A DNA stretch of 64,000 bases from Pycnopodia helianthoides. Taxonomy: Eukaryota > Echinodermata > Asteroidea > Forcipulatida > Asteriidae. The notes under the pieces are model-generated. The model did no database searches. It had not been told where the DNA came from and worked only from the letters and a program-made list of their open reading frames with translations. Location of the stretch: contig CM063249.1 of NCBI GenBank assembly GCA_032158295.1, forward strand, positions 13,558,078 through 13,622,077, in the 5' to 3' direction. The translations under genes were made by a program, and so were the position numbers. This document shows positions 14,901-25,814 of the stretch, piece after piece (position 1 is the first letter of the stretch; each line of letters begins with the position of its first letter).

Positions 14901-17900
14901 ATTAAATAAGACATCCACCCTTGTTTGTTTCTCCACAGATGTTTTAAGTTAGAGTGAATTTTGGTTAATCTGGCAGTTGTATTTGGAGAACATGACTCCC
15001 ACCTATGACATCCAGGCTGGTGGTCTATTTCCAAAACTGGAACATCATTTGTTTTGTAGGGATCAAGAGCTTGCAAGTCCCCCCTCAACCTTTAACCCCA
15101 GCTTTCATTCAATCTCAGTTATGTACATAGAGAGTGGGCATTTTTACAAAAATTCTGTTAATGGAATATTCCTTCATTAAAGGAGTATACTCTTTCAAAA
15201 GAAGCATGCCTCCGTCTGAAACTTTGGTAGAGTCTCCCCTGTACACTTGATTCCTTTAAAATAATAAACAGCTTCAGGCACATCTTTTCTAATCTACCGA
15301 CATTTAGTGTGTTGCCTTTCATCTGCCTAATGATCGATTGACTGATTGATTGATTGATTGATATAAAATAATGAATATTTTTTTCACAGCTAACGGATCA
15401 TACCAGAAAAATAAAGGGTTATTTGTTATTTGTGTAAACAAGGAAGAAAACCCTAGGGAAAATTGTTTCCCTCAACTCTAAACACCTTCGGTCTCCTGTT
15501 GTTTATCTTTTGAGCTGATGTTGTTAGATGAGCCACGCTTGCTTTGCACAATTTCTGTCAAAATAAAAACAGAAACATTATTTTTTCTGATGATTTATAC
15601 ACTGAATTCACTTTTGAAAACTTTCTCATTTAGCCTTATACTGCCTTCAACTTACAATTATCAACTGAAATTAACCAAAAACACACTTGAAAAGTTATTT
15701 AAGAGAATGACATTCAATGACAAAAACAGAATGGTAAATTAATATGGTTTTACATACAAATATACATGTAAGAGATCACAGTTCTCTTGAAATTATTTGT
15801 CAAATGCACATATCTATTTCAGTTTCATTGGACCAGTTATTATTTTTTTTACAACAAAATCTGCCGTGAAAAACCTTTGACTGTTGTATGAAAACAGACA
15901 ACTTTTTATAGTATATTAACAAATAAGTTAGTCACCAAGAAACCAAACTATGGTAACTGAAAAATCAACATAACCAAAAAACGTTTTGATCTCAACAATG
16001 AACACAAAAAAATGAACTCCAGGCAACTTAAAATATTAATGAACTATTTCAAAATATTACAGTGAATGCCACATAATGTAAAAAAAAACCAAAACAAAAC
16101 AAAACAATGCAAGCCAAAGACCATGAAAGGCCCGAGCATATTCAATTGTTATTATTTGTTTATTATTATTAATTACATTATTATTATTTTTTTTTTGGGG
16201 GGGGGCTGGGGGGCGGGGATCTTTGGGACCTTGGTTCCCATGTACAGTGCTATAGGTAGGAAACAAAATCACACTCCTAAAAGGTCCTAACATGAATACG
16301 CACGAGACTTGCACAGTCTATAACCACCACCCAAAAATGGAAACTTTTTAAAGACCTTTAAATTCAATTACTAAACAAGCACAGAATCCTAAAAATGCAT
16401 TTTAGGTAACAATTCAGTACAAACTTTATATACTTACAAAGTGTAGATAAAAACTAAAAGTGTTTTTTTTTACACAAGAGCACACAAAAAAACATGACTG
16501 CTCCAAAAAGTTCTTAACATGCAAAATGAAATTAAATATTGGAACAAAAGGGAACATGATCATTTCCTTTTAACATCAAATGTAATTTGCTTTTAAGAAC
16601 GAGAAAACAAAACTACTACATTTTTCAAAAAAGTGAGTTTAGTGCTACCACAACATTTTCCTCCTGCCCCTCCCCCACATTTTTGGAAGGAAGCTCATTA
16701 AGGGATAAATACATTAATACTCTCAAGGAGTTGTGCTTGTCTTTACTTGAGTAAAGATTCTTTCAGATTCTTTCTTCTACATATATACTTGCTGAATAGC
16801 TGCGAAGCTTCAACTCTCTTTTAGGTGTGAATTCTGGGATGATCCAAATTGAATTTATAACAGGTTAGACTCAAAGTTCACACATGTCGGGCAGCTGGTC
16901 TATTTACCAAGTTGTACAAGGAGCATTTCGGACTCGTTTACAATAAGCAAACTGGGCTAGATCTTTTAACACCACACACCTGCTGTCTGTATGAACTCTC
17001 ATTGGCTGTGTGATATACCTCCTGTCACCCATCATTTCAATGACAATGTAAATATGTGCACATTCTGTAGTAGGCCCAAATTCATGGATCTGCTAGCCAA
17101 AATATTACCCAACGAGTATCTGGTACATTAACTGTAGATTTTTCTGCTGCCGAAGGTGCAGAATTTTCCTTATGGTAGGCAGAAACATGAAAATGGACCT
17201 TGGCTAGCATAATTGTTTTGTATTTTAGCAGCTTCATGATTTGGGGCTCAGGGTACAATTCCATAAAGTTGTTATACACAAACACACACACAATTTGTTT
17301 GCAGAGCAGTATTTGCTTAGCCGTGGTCTTTGGTTTACAGATTGATAAAGTAGTGGGCCTAGGTGTCGAAAGGAAGATTGAAAGAAGTTTTTGTGTTCTG
17401 TCAATGTACCTACATGTACATGTACATGTAGGCCTATAAAATAAAAAATAAATAAAAAAGTACAATGAAAATTGTGTGGCTTTTATGTACAGATGGGATA
17501 TACTTAAATCTTTCTGCAAGGTTAAGAATTCTAATGTAATTTTTGCCACTTGCAGTAAAGCTCCGACTGTGAAATTATTACAAACAACATTTACCATCTA
17601 ATTTCTTGATGTAAAAATAATCAAACTTTCATCACTTAAACTAACCAGTATCTAATGATCATGTGATGAATACATGCAAAGTATTTACAATACTAGTGTA
17701 GTAAAGTTAAATGAGTCTATAGACCCCTTGCAATACGCGCAGCGTACTCACATGTGTCTATGCTGGGTGTCATTTTGGGTGTCAAAATTGTATACAAACA
17801 TGCACAAAAGTGAGTTGAAGCCCAAAATTACACCCATTGTTCGGAGGCACGCTCTGTGTTGTGTAAGAAATCAATAGCTCCCCCTTGCATAATGCAATAT

Positions 17901-20900
17901 GCAATGGGTTTATCCATGGGTTATAACGATTTTGGACATGGGAAACTAAGGGGACACTGGATTATACATCATTGTACAACATTCTTCTTTGGAAGTGTAT
18001 TATTCCTACATGTATCTAGTTTTCAGTTGTGCATATTACGTTGGGCTAATTACTACATGTACGATTGCTGCAACGAAAATGAGCTAAGGTGATTTTGAGG
18101 GACTTCCATTACGTTTTTCTTGACTTTGACAGTACTTGGATGCTACTGATTTGAACTATATAATCAATGGGCTTTCAGGTTTAAACTTACATTTTTTCTT
18201 TTCATCAAAACTGAAATTACTGAAATCAACGAATGATCTAAGCCCAATTTTATAAAGCCTTCAGAAAAAAGCTTAGTGAATTTCTTTGCTAATAGATAAA
18301 CGAGGAGTGGTGCACCAGTTGCAGCAAGCGTTTTGTGTCTTGGCAGGTAACCTGTATCCATTCAGCAAGAATTTTCTTTGCTTAGCAAATTTTTATGCTG
18401 AAAGGCTTTATATCACTAAATTGGGCCCTGTACCAAAATCAACAAATGAAAAACCGGTTACAAACAAAACACAAAAAAGACTGCAGAGCCCCAAAATTTA
18501 GTTTATTTTACCATCGATGTTTAATAAAAGAGATTGCAGTTCATGAGCTTCAGTGGCAATCCTTGTTTGTCGCAAATCCTCCCCATCTTGTAGACTTGGT
18601 GGTCGTTCTTTCACTGTCAGTGTCAGCATGAATGCAAAATTGCAAATTACACTTATGTTAATTTTAGTATATGGTTACAAAAAATGTAAAAATAAATAGG
18701 GCCTACTAAACAGTACAGTTTTTATTTTATTCTATTTCGGGGTTTTGGTACAGCAGGGCCTATCAAGGTTGTTTCAAATTGATGTGAAAAAATTCACTGA
18801 ATGTCAGAATTTCAAATAAATTTGAAAAATCAGATTTTGGCACAAACTATGGCTGAAGTGGCTGTGTGCTCACTTGAGGAAAAAGACATAGTTTGAAAAA
18901 CTAGGTCCTTTATTTTGGGGGGCCAATAACAACCTCTTTTGAATATTTTTCTAACACTCTGAAAAGACATTCTACTTTTTTTTATTTTTGTTAACGGGTT
19001 GCCCATCACAAGACCATGCCATTCTAGGTGGGAGGGAAAAGGTAAACAGAGTAGGGGAACAGGGAGATTGTATCACGTGGAACCATAAATTAGTTAACAT
19101 TACTTTTGAACTAAGCCAGAGGAGTACCTTTCGGGCTGTAGGAGCACCTCATCTTATTATCTTTTAGAGACAGTGCAAAAAGATAGGATTAATTTAAGAG
19201 GTTGATCTTACCTTGGAGCTCCGCTTCATATCCTACATCATCAATGGCATCCCGAAGTTGTAGAGGAGTTATCTCCTCGGGATAGAACTCCACAGATGCC
19301 ATCTCCTTCTCAAGTGACACAGAGACTTTGTCGATGCCTTTAATCTTGCCTAGGGCTCCCTCGATAGAGTGAGCACAATTGCCACATGACATTCCATGGA
19401 CCTAGTGGGATCCAGACATATCAAAGAAAAAAATGTTAAACTTATCTTATAAGGAATTGATTCCATGTTTTGCACAGCACATTCAGTAACCCCCACTTGC
19501 AGACTTGGTTTACATGTAAATCTGTCACCAACTCTGGGTCTGACAATGTGGTCATGCAACCTCAACTTAAAAGTACTTTCCAAACATTAAGAAAAAAATA
19601 CCATTGTTCAAAGGAAAAAAAACACCCCCCCCAAAAAAAGACACATTGCAACTGCCTAGCATGTGAGCATTTCTCAAAAATGACATTGTATGAAACATAT
19701 GTATGCTCTAGTAAATATAAATGGCATTTCTCAGAGGTGCAGATTGCTTTGAGGATCAAGAAAAGTTGACTTCATTCCAATGGGAGTAAACACTGCTCTG
19801 TAAGAAGTCATGGTTTGTCAGTATAAACAATACAGAGTCAACTAAAAATTATGAACACCCTTAGAGTGTTGTGGTTATACTCTGTTTTATTTACGATGAC
19901 GACAAACAGAGTTACAGCTATGCTGTGGTTTTAAATACATGAACAGGTAGGTGTTGTCATGGTTTTGCGAAAACTTGATCAGCTCTCCGACGGTGCCGTC
20001 CTGTCATTTATACATATGCAGGTCTTGAACCCGACTGGACCAACGACTATAGAGTCCAACAATTTTAGCACCACAACTGAACAAGTCCTGCAATCTAGTA
20101 TTTTTTAATAATTTTTAAACTTAAGTATTTTTGAGCTTTGTTGTTCAAGTTTAAGCAAATATGAAAGAAGGATTTTAGGTTTTGTATTGTAGTTCATCCA
20201 CCACTGGTAAGAATCGAGCCGGACCAGTCCAGCTTATACTTATCATCAATGGCTTAATTAAAACCAAAGGTTAACGATTGACGTAATACCCATTCTCCTG
20301 GGTGGAAGGAAGCAATTGTATTTATTGTTTTATCCTGAAGGATACAATTATCAGGAGTTGCTGTCAGATTTCAAAAAAAAAATTAGCCATCAGTTCTAGC
20401 CTTTGGATCAAATAACATGGAGCTGTTCCATTCCCTGTAGATTTATATCATTAAAGGAACATTACAGAATTGGTTTTTGCTAACAAAATGGTTGCTGGCA
20501 GTGTAAGCACTTTATGTAATCCACCATATATATCAACTGACAAACCTGTAGAGTTTGAGATCGATCGGCCACCCTGGGTCACGAGAAAATAGTGAAAAAC
20601 CGATTACACATTTGCATGAAATCATACAGATTCAACAAATGAATAAAACTCACTGAGCGATAAACTCCAATCGGAAAATTAGTTTATTCATTTCTCATCA
20701 AATATGGCATTTCAGACAGAAATTTTCAAGGGAAGTTTTCTACTATCATCATCATTAGACCGTGTAAGTTTTATGTAAATCTGTGATCAAAAAGTATTTT
20801 TTACAAGTTTTTTTCTTACCAATTCTGTAATGTTCCTTTAAGTACAATGAAGTAGTCCACTACTTTTACAGCAAAATGCAAAATTACTTGATTAGTATCT

Positions 20901-23900
20901 TTCATTTGACCTTACCTAAATTTGTCTTCAGAGGTCCACATACAGTATCCCAAAACTATGTTATACCACCATGGTTATACATTGTAGGCCGATATTTACA
21001 GTAATTGTGTGCCGTTTAGTTTTAAGCAATACCAGGTTCCAGTGGTTGGACTGTTTGAATGGTTGCAATTTGATCGAGAACAAATCACCAATGGGACTTT
21101 TTATGGTTCAATGACTCTAGAGATTCATGTGCATGTGCATGGTGTATATGCGACCAACGAAAAAGGTTTTAAGAGAAAAAATACTTGCTATTGTAATGTA
21201 GTTAAACAACATGTACATGCATGTACTTTGGACTCCATCAGCGTGTCAACAAATGTCACACATTACGCTATAATGATACATTTATAATGCACACTTTTAT
21301 AATATTAGTTGTACAGGTTAAACTTCAACCCCATCGGATCAGTCCTACCAGAGTCGACACCTGTTGATCATGATGGCTTGAGGGCTTGAATTTCAAGAAA
21401 ATCTCCACACCACTCCAGGTATGTATTGTATCTCTCGTAAATATAATGGATGTTTCTTTTTCCTGGAACATTTGTTGATAGTGTTGGATTGTTTTGACTC
21501 TGTGGTGGTTAAAGTATTTAAAGGCCCTGTACACTATTGGTAAGATCAAAAAACACAATGCTCACAGATTCACACATAACTTACATGATTTAAAGTAAGT
21601 AATGGTAGAAAGGGTTCCTTAAAATATTTCTGCCTAAAATGCTATCGCTGCTGAGAAACGAGTAAAACAATAGTAATTATCGCGCGCGATAATTTGAAAA
21701 AACAGAAAACACATAAGATATCTTTTCACTATTTTTTCGTGACCTTGATTGAGCTCAAACTTTCACAGGTTTGTTTGTTCATGCATATGTTTAATCACAC
21801 AAAATGTGGACACTGATTTTGAGCTGTTACCAAAAGTGTACAATACCTTTAATCTATTATGTGTTTGAACAAATACCAGGACTTGTTCGATTGTGAATGT
21901 ATAATTGTTACTAGACTCTAGCCATCGTTTCAAGTCAGGGCTTGGATAAACAGTGCAGCAACCAGGCAAATGATGATGTACATTCTGTGATGTATGTTTG
22001 ATTACCAATGCTTAATTCTTAATAGACTCTGGCCACTGGACCTGTTTCAAGCCTGGGCTTGGATGAACAGTGCAGCATCAACCAGACCACTGATGATGTA
22101 CTTGTTAAATGGTGGCTGGTAATTATGTACATTCTGTGATACTTGTTTCAGTATTACAAAAATTAATTAATTTTATTCATGGTTATTCAAAAGAATTTCC
22201 ATGGCAGCCGACGGCTGAACAAGGACAAAAAACAATTTGTTTAGAAATTAATTTAAAAACTAGAAAGCACAGGTGCATGAAAACAATTAAAATTTTACCT
22301 TAACTGAATCATACTTCATAAAACAGAGACGAAGAAGAAGAAGACGAAGAAAAAGAAAAAAGAAAAGAAGAAGAAGAAGAAGAGCCAAGTGTGAAGATCT
22401 GTCTAGGTCAGTAGAGGTTAAACTATATTTACACCAAGGGAATGTCTACTTTTGTCAATTCTCTTTTAGTTTCATTTAAAAGCAAACCTGCCTAAAATGT
22501 ACCACAACAGAGGAATGTGTTTAAAAAGAAACAAATTAATTCAGCAAAGGCGTTTATTATTTATTTTTTGTGGTATAAACAGTTTGGAATCATTAGCAAT
22601 CAACCCACAAAAATAAAAGCATTGTTTACATGTGTGAAACGTGCCATAATGGAAAAATTGAAGTGGGTCTCTCGTTAAAAAGTGTCTCAATGAGGCATGT
22701 CCGGGCCAAGAGGTCTAGTGCATTAGACTGAAGTACTATAATACCGTATAGTAATTTCCATGTGGGTTTGAATCCCATCTGTGACCTTGCTTCTCGAATT
22801 GTTTCTTACAACCTAGAAATAAATTGGGTACATGTGAGGTATTGATTACAGATGTAATGATTGTGCACTAACTGGATGTCACACTTTGTGCAGCAACCAC
22901 TAGGTAGGTGTTTTTGCATTGAAATGAGAGAGTTAACATAGCAAAATGTGGGGGTAATGCACATTTACAGCACGAAATATAGCACATCCCATATGCAATT
23001 ACATTGTTAAACCTTTCAGTAACTGAACTTGCAGTTTTCAAATTAAAAAAGGATTGTGGTTTATAAATGAAATATAAAAAAAGAACACACTGGATGGCGG
23101 AGATACTGGATGAGTCAATTGAAAGCCTACATGTAGGTAATTTCAAAACGATTCGTCTACTTCAATCCTGAGACAATACAACTCAAAGAGTTTTATGTAC
23201 CTTGTGTCTATAGATTGTATTCCCATATGCAAACTTTCAGATGTTGCTTTATTCCCATCTTCTAATTTTCAATTGACCCACCTACATGTATACTGTACCC
23301 AATTTCTCTGGGATTTGTTACCTGTGAACAGGTTCTTAACCCTTTCCTTGCCATACAAAATAGGTGACTTTAGTCCACCAAGATATAGCCTGCCCGATAT
23401 GGGGCAGAGGGTCCCCCCAATGTTCTCATACTATAACGCACTATTTTCCTCTTGTGAACACCCCCCCCTAAAATCCTCCAAATAATTCCTGAGATTCCAA
23501 GCACACAATGAAGACACAATAGGGGGGGGGGTACCCTCTGCCCCATATCGAGCACCAATTGGACCAAGATAGCACAAAATAGCAATCAATCCTAAGCATA
23601 AAGGCCAACACTTTTATAGAGCATTAGGCCTACATGTACTTAGTTATTTTTGTCCATGTTCACCCTCCATAGCAAAGCTTCTAAAGGCTACAATTGTTGA
23701 AAGAAAGATCAGATCTTTCTTGACTGTTGAGTTTGCCATCCTACGTACTCCTTTTAAATTTGAATGGAAAGATCCAAAATGCCAAAACATCTATGGAGTG
23801 CCATTATGTGCTTGTGAAAAATGACCTGTTAATTGCCCGATCTCTCTGATTTTGTATTACATGTACATGAACATGATAAACGGGAATTTAAAAAGCTTAT

Positions 23901-25814
23901 TTTATCTGTAGGCCCTAAGTAAAATTGTTACTAATAATAGTGTTTAATCTAAAATAAAAATGTTCAGGGTGATATAAAAGAGACCTATTTTTAAAGTTGG
24001 CTTCTGAAAATGTGTGGATTATGTGGTGATGTGTAAAGTTTTCATGCACGGGGATAGCCCCACCATCGGCGTTTGTTCAGTACGACGCTGATACAGATGT
24101 ACATGTATAAACAAAATGTGGTTAATGCTTCAGAATACAGTGTGATTTTTGAATGACAGTTACAGGAAGTACAATGTACAGGTTTAATTTTTTAATCTTA
24201 ATTTACGACCTGTAGGCCAAATCATCCAAGGTTTGCCCTAAGCTTTTTCAATGACTGGCCAGCGGGACCAGTGGTCAGCTTTCTTAACTACCCCGTATTT
24301 TGTATTAAAATGATTTTCAACACTGAACAAGAGCAAGGCAGCTGGACTACTTAGAGAGAATTTTGACTTGTCCTATGGCCATTTGGCCAGTGGACCACTG
24401 TTAAGGGAGCAGGCACTAGCATTTATGAAAAATGAATCAGATTTGACACTTGCCAAAAGAGCCAAAACATGAATCAACAGAAGATAAATATTAGTTACAA
24501 AAGTGTACTGTGCGTGCATAATTGCAGATATAATGTAGTAGAGCAAGGAGTCTTGAGTGATCATCAGATACTGACTCTGTCTCTAAATTCTCTATTGCCA
24601 GAGCATAGAGCAAGTGCCAGACAGCGACATAGCAATAGTATGCCAAAATACATGGTGTATATAGGATTGATTATATTACTTATCAGCTGACTGATATGAT
24701 AGATAACAGTGGTCTATGGTACCATGGAGGAATAAGAATGATGTTAACGGAAGAAGGAAGTAATAAACCTGAAACAGTGTGACAGTTGAAGTATACCTTT
24801 CATACACTGTACTGGATATTATCATTTTCTGCAAGATGTTGGCCATGTATTCCAAAATAAAAGAAGATCTGTGTAAATTGTTGATTCTGTTTATCTGCCC
24901 ACAATGCCACCTGTTCACTTCCTGTCATCAACAAAAGAGGACCTTATTATTTTTAATGGTTGAAATGGAGAGCGCCCTCTTGTGGTTACAACATACCCCA
25001 AACCAGATCTATACAAACCATTATTTTTATGAGCTCTGGCGGGCTTGTAGCGTGCACAAATCCTTGCACCGTTTCTTTGTTATTTTGTGAATGGGAGACT
25101 TTCCCTGGATCCTTTGTTATAGTTTCAGCAGTTGGTTGGCATTCTGCACAAAATAAAGACAAAAATATCTTGAGAGAATTGGATAAATAACACTAAGAAA
25201 TTGGATAATAATAAAGACAATTTAATTGTTGAGATGTTTGACTTTTTTTAGGCAAGTTGTAGAAGCTATGTATCTTTGTCTTACAGGCCACAAGTCTTTA
25301 AAGTAGGATATGGATACATTTGGGGAAAGATTTATTTGATTCAACTCCTCATATGTTGACAATGCATTTTCCTCTCTTTAGTGAACTGAAAGTATAGCCT
25401 TTAGAAAAAAACTACTTGTAGGTAAGCCCTAAGCCTAGAAATTTAATTGGTATTTGTTATTAAATTAGTCTGTTTGGTTAATGAGTAAGAACTAGACCCT
25501 AAATAACAAACAAACACTTAATATGGTACTTCAGAATAACTGAATTTTAATTAATGTTGTTTTTATTTAGCTTTCTGTACTTTTATCATGTGAATAAACC
25601 CCAGGAAACTGACTGAGTAAATTTTAATTTAATTTTTGAGTAAACAAAGAAAACATTTACTAGAACGGGATATGAATCTGCAACCTTGAACTAACATGTC
25701 TCCCTATTGTCAACATCTTTGTTGGGCCGTATACTGCCGTATATAGGGATGACATTCTGTACTTTTAATCATATTACTTGAGCACCTACCTGACTGTTCA
25801 TTTGCATTCTCCAT
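2929..25814 (-). CDS. ATP7: Copper-transporting P1B-type ATPase, ATP7A/ATP7B family
   Basis: Pumps Cu(I) across Golgi, vesicle or plasma membranes using ATP; the single invertebrate gene corresponds to vertebrate ATP7A and ATP7B. Exons, 5' to 3' on the minus strand: 25814-25790 (probable start), 19401-19212, 14110-13922, 13082-12916, 12354-12193, 11244-11005, 10272-10039, 9470-9221, 9047-8923, 8336-8199, 7706-7521, 6857-6675, 6285-6108, 5506-5348, 4965-4823, 4332-4129, 3958-3841, 3357-3255, 2995-2929. From 19401 to the TGA at 2931-2929 every junction agrees in phase and gives 1011 codons with no internal stop. Counting from 19401: three CxxC metal-binding domains (1-236), TGES near 467, CPC near 590, phosphorylated Asp of DKTGTIT near 634, GDGVND near 881. 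Vertebrate proteins have six metal-binding domains and about 1450-1500 residues; three is short but the core is complete. The join of the first exon (ends phase 1) to 19401 (phase 0) does not work directly, so at least one N-terminal exon is unassigned. Confidence 0.95.
3255..3357 (-). CDS. ATP7: ATP7 exon: membrane segment 8
   Basis: Encodes [20 protein letters not shown] then SSLLLK, with the Met and Ser-Ser copper-site residues of the last helix (MACSS, against MAASS in vertebrates). Phase 1 to phase 2, donor GTAAGTTT. Confidence 0.93.
3841..3958 (-). CDS. ATP7: ATP7 exon: membrane segment 7
   Basis: Encodes [20 protein letters not shown] followed by hydrophobic [19 protein letters not shown]. 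The Tyr-Asn pair of [10 protein letters not shown] is part of the second copper site of P1B-1 ATPases. Ends in phase 1. Confidence 0.94.
4129..4332 (-). CDS. ATP7: ATP7 exon: hinge with [10 protein letters not shown]
   Basis: Encodes [20 protein letters not shown] and [20 protein letters not shown], the magnesium-binding hinge common to P-type ATPases, then [21 protein letters not shown]. 68 codons, phase 0/0. Confidence 0.96.
4823..4965 (-). CDS. ATP7: ATP7 exon: phosphorylation domain, TGDN motif
   Basis: Encodes [20 protein letters not shown] and [20 protein letters not shown]. The TGDN motif is part of the catalytic fold. Starts phase 1, ends phase 0 with donor GTATGTGC. Confidence 0.94.
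5348..5506 (-). CDS. ATP7: ATP7 exon: end of nucleotide-binding domain
   Basis: Encodes [20 protein letters not shown] and [16 protein letters not shown], with the conserved IGNREW motif. Phase 1 at both ends; the donor GTATGGAC departs from the usual GTAAG. Confidence 0.93.
6108..6285 (-). CDS. ATP7: ATP7 exon: nucleotide-binding domain
   Basis: Reads [20 protein letters not shown] then LRCTVSH. The GxG motif contacts ATP. A low-complexity Asn/Gln/Ser tail ([11 protein letters not shown]) replaces the longer variable loop of vertebrate proteins. The start at 6285 (after GTATGCAG) is preferred over a second in-frame CAG nine bases later because it aligns better with the family. Confidence 0.9.
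6675..6857 (-). CDS. ATP7: ATP7 exon: phosphorylation site and start of nucleotide-binding domain
   Basis: Starts [15 protein letters not shown], with the catalytic Asp that forms the phospho-intermediate. Later carries [10 protein letters not shown]; the His of SEHPL is the residue whose mutation is common in Wilson disease. 61 codons, phase 0/0. Confidence 0.96.
7521..7706 (-). CDS. ATP7: ATP7 exon: membrane segment 6 with CPC copper site
   Basis: Contains [20 protein letters not shown], the CPC transport site that defines P1B-1 copper pumps, followed by [19 protein letters not shown] leading to the phosphorylation domain. 62 codons, phase 0/0. Confidence 0.96.
7916..8086 (+). repeat. Tandem pair, 74 and 77 bp, in an ATP7 intron
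   Basis: Copies at 7916-7989 and 8010-8086. They match base for base except that copy 1 lacks one base in each of three short runs (GGCAG/GGCCAG, GCCCAC/GCCCCAC, AGTGG/AGTTGG). Confidence 0.85.
8199..8336 (-). CDS. ATP7: ATP7 exon: membrane segment 5
   Basis: Encodes [19 protein letters not shown], then a hydrophobic run and the luminal loop [14 protein letters not shown]. 46 codons, phase 0/0. The acceptor of the following exon lies beyond a pair of tandem repeats at 7916-8086. Confidence 0.93.
8923..9047 (-). CDS. ATP7: ATP7 exon: end of actuator domain
   Basis: Encodes [20 protein letters not shown] and [17 protein letters not shown], the standard family sequence joining the actuator domain to membrane segment 5. 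Acceptor CTTTTTCAG; starts phase 1, ends phase 0. Confidence 0.93.
9221..9470 (-). CDS. ATP7: ATP7 exon: actuator (A) domain with TGES
   Basis: Reads [20 protein letters not shown] into the actuator domain and contains [11 protein letters not shown], the TGE dephosphorylation loop. Includes [16 protein letters not shown], conserved across P-type ATPases. Ends in phase 1 with donor GTACGTGG. Confidence 0.95.
10039..10272 (-). CDS. ATP7: ATP7 exon: membrane segments 2 to 4
   Basis: Begins [20 protein letters not shown] then [17 protein letters not shown], both highly conserved in the family: the GG kink at which copper is thought to be delivered, followed by membrane segment 3. Ends [15 protein letters not shown] leading into the actuator domain. 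Phase 0/0. Confidence 0.94.
11005..11244 (-). CDS. ATP7: ATP7 exon: membrane segments 1 and 2 (start)
   Basis: After DAGFDCSLA (end of the last metal-binding domain) a basic stretch KTVRKWRKS leads into the hydrophobic segment [20 protein letters not shown], then a loop and the start of the second segment. The pattern is that of the platform helix pair of copper ATPases. 80 codons, phase 0/0. Confidence 0.93.
11379..11439. repeat. Hairpin with perfect 21-bp arms
   Basis: Arms 11379-11399 and 11419-11439 are exact inverses (core GAGGTGCATGCTGGTCTAG) around a 19-base loop, which itself has ACA/TGT-like pairing. In an ATP7 intron between metal-binding domain 3 and the first membrane exon. Confidence 0.8.
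12193..12354 (-). CDS. ATP7: ATP7 exon: metal-binding domain 3
   Basis: Encodes [20 protein letters not shown] through [11 protein letters not shown]. This is the copper-binding domain nearest the membrane (the position of domain 6 in vertebrates), with CTSC as ligands; the usual T/S before the first Cys is His. Exactly 54 codons, phase 0 at both ends. Confidence 0.93.
12511..12857 (+). repeat. Composite repeat: tRNA-like head joined to a family B tail
   Basis: The first 72 bases resemble a tRNA (GCTCAGTTGGTAGAGC D-arm and GGTTCAAATC T-arm). After a TTTGTTCAGCCCC linker the sequence matches the right part of the family B element at 21518, ending AATACCTTTAA. In the intron between the ATP7 exons for metal-binding domains 2 and 3. 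Confidence 0.65.
12916..13082 (-). CDS. ATP7: ATP7 exon: second half of metal-binding domain 2
   Basis: Encodes [20 protein letters not shown] and then [17 protein letters not shown], the usual second half of a heavy-metal-associated domain. It closes with ETVTLM, which is the first strand of domain 3. Donor GTGAGCCC, phase 0. Confidence 0.92.
13922..14110 (-). CDS. ATP7: ATP7 exon: linker and first half of metal-binding domain 2
   Basis: A Ser/Asp-rich linker (SLSDSDDE) is followed by [20 protein letters not shown], the beta1-loop-helix1 part of a second copper-binding domain with CASC as the ligand pair. Starts in phase 1 and ends in phase 1 (donor GTATTATAAG, weaker than its neighbours). 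The domain is completed by exon 13082-12916. Confidence 0.9.
14111..19211 (-). other. ATP7 intron between metal-binding domains 1 and 2
   Basis: About 5.1 kb without a recognised exon on either strand. Holds a GATT microsatellite near 15338-15362, an ATT/G-rich low-complexity stretch near 16150-16215 and the ACATGT run at 17411. Longer open frames here have no recognisable protein character. Confidence 0.6.
17411..17434. repeat. ACATGT palindromic microsatellite
   Basis: Alternating ACATGT units. Similar short runs occur at about 31564 and 32236. Self-complementary repeats of this kind recur through the window. Confidence 0.7.
19212..19401 (-). CDS. ATP7: ATP7 exon: metal-binding domain 1
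   Basis: Encodes a nearly whole heavy-metal-associated domain beginning [19 protein letters not shown] and ending [12 protein letters not shown]. The GMxCxxC loop holds both copper-binding cysteines. The acceptor follows a T-rich tract; the donor GTAAGATC follows CAAG. Ends in phase 1, matching the next exon 5 kb away. The domain lacks its first beta-strand, which must come from an upstream exon. Confidence 0.92.
20451..20841 (+). mobile_element. TTAA-flanked miniature element, family A, copy 1
   Basis: Begins TTAAAGGAACATTACAGAAT and ends with the inverse, ATTCTGTAATGTTCCTTTAA. No coding capacity. TTAA sits at both edges, as with TTAA-targeting (piggyBac-like) miniature elements, although TTAA could also belong to the repeat. 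In an ATP7 intron. Confidence 0.85.
21518..21852 (+). mobile_element. TTAA-flanked miniature element, family B
   Basis: Left end TTAAAGGCCCTGTACACTAT, right end the inverse of a similar sequence (AGTGTACAATACCTTTAA). About 335 bp, noncoding, in an ATP7 intron. A partial copy shares the right-hand 250 bp at 12608-12857. Confidence 0.75.
21900..22145 (+). repeat. Degenerate tandem pair
   Basis: TAGACTCTAGCCA with GGGCTTGGATAAACAGTGCA at about 21900-22000 recurs as TAGACTCTGGCCA with GGGCTTGGATGAACAGTGCA at 22023-22145. In an ATP7 intron. Confidence 0.6.
22326..22384 (+). repeat. GAA-rich microsatellite
   Basis: Imperfect GAA repeat, giving a TTC-rich pyrimidine tract on the ATP7 coding strand. 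It lies just upstream (in the ATP7 sense) of a possible short N-terminal exon ending at 22298. Confidence 0.8.
23393..23551. repeat. Inverted repeat with G/C homopolymers
   Basis: GATATGGGGCAGAGGGT then a C run on the left; a G run then ACCCTCTGCCCCATATC on the right, about 125 bases apart. Probable small foldback element in an ATP7 intron. Confidence 0.65.
24231..24407 (+). repeat. Dispersed repeat, family E, copy 1
   Basis: Begins GTTTGCCCTAAG, includes GACTGGCCAGCGGGACCAGT and ends TTTGGCCAGTGGACCACTGT then TAAGGG. Inverse copy at 46542-46800, partial copy near 32010-32106. Confidence 0.65.

Noticed and set aside
17082..17597. 171-codon open frame on the minus strand
   Set aside because: Low-complexity residues (runs of Phe, Tyr and Ile from AT-rich DNA), no recognisable motif, and it crosses the ACATGT microsatellite; it lies inside an ATP7 intron.
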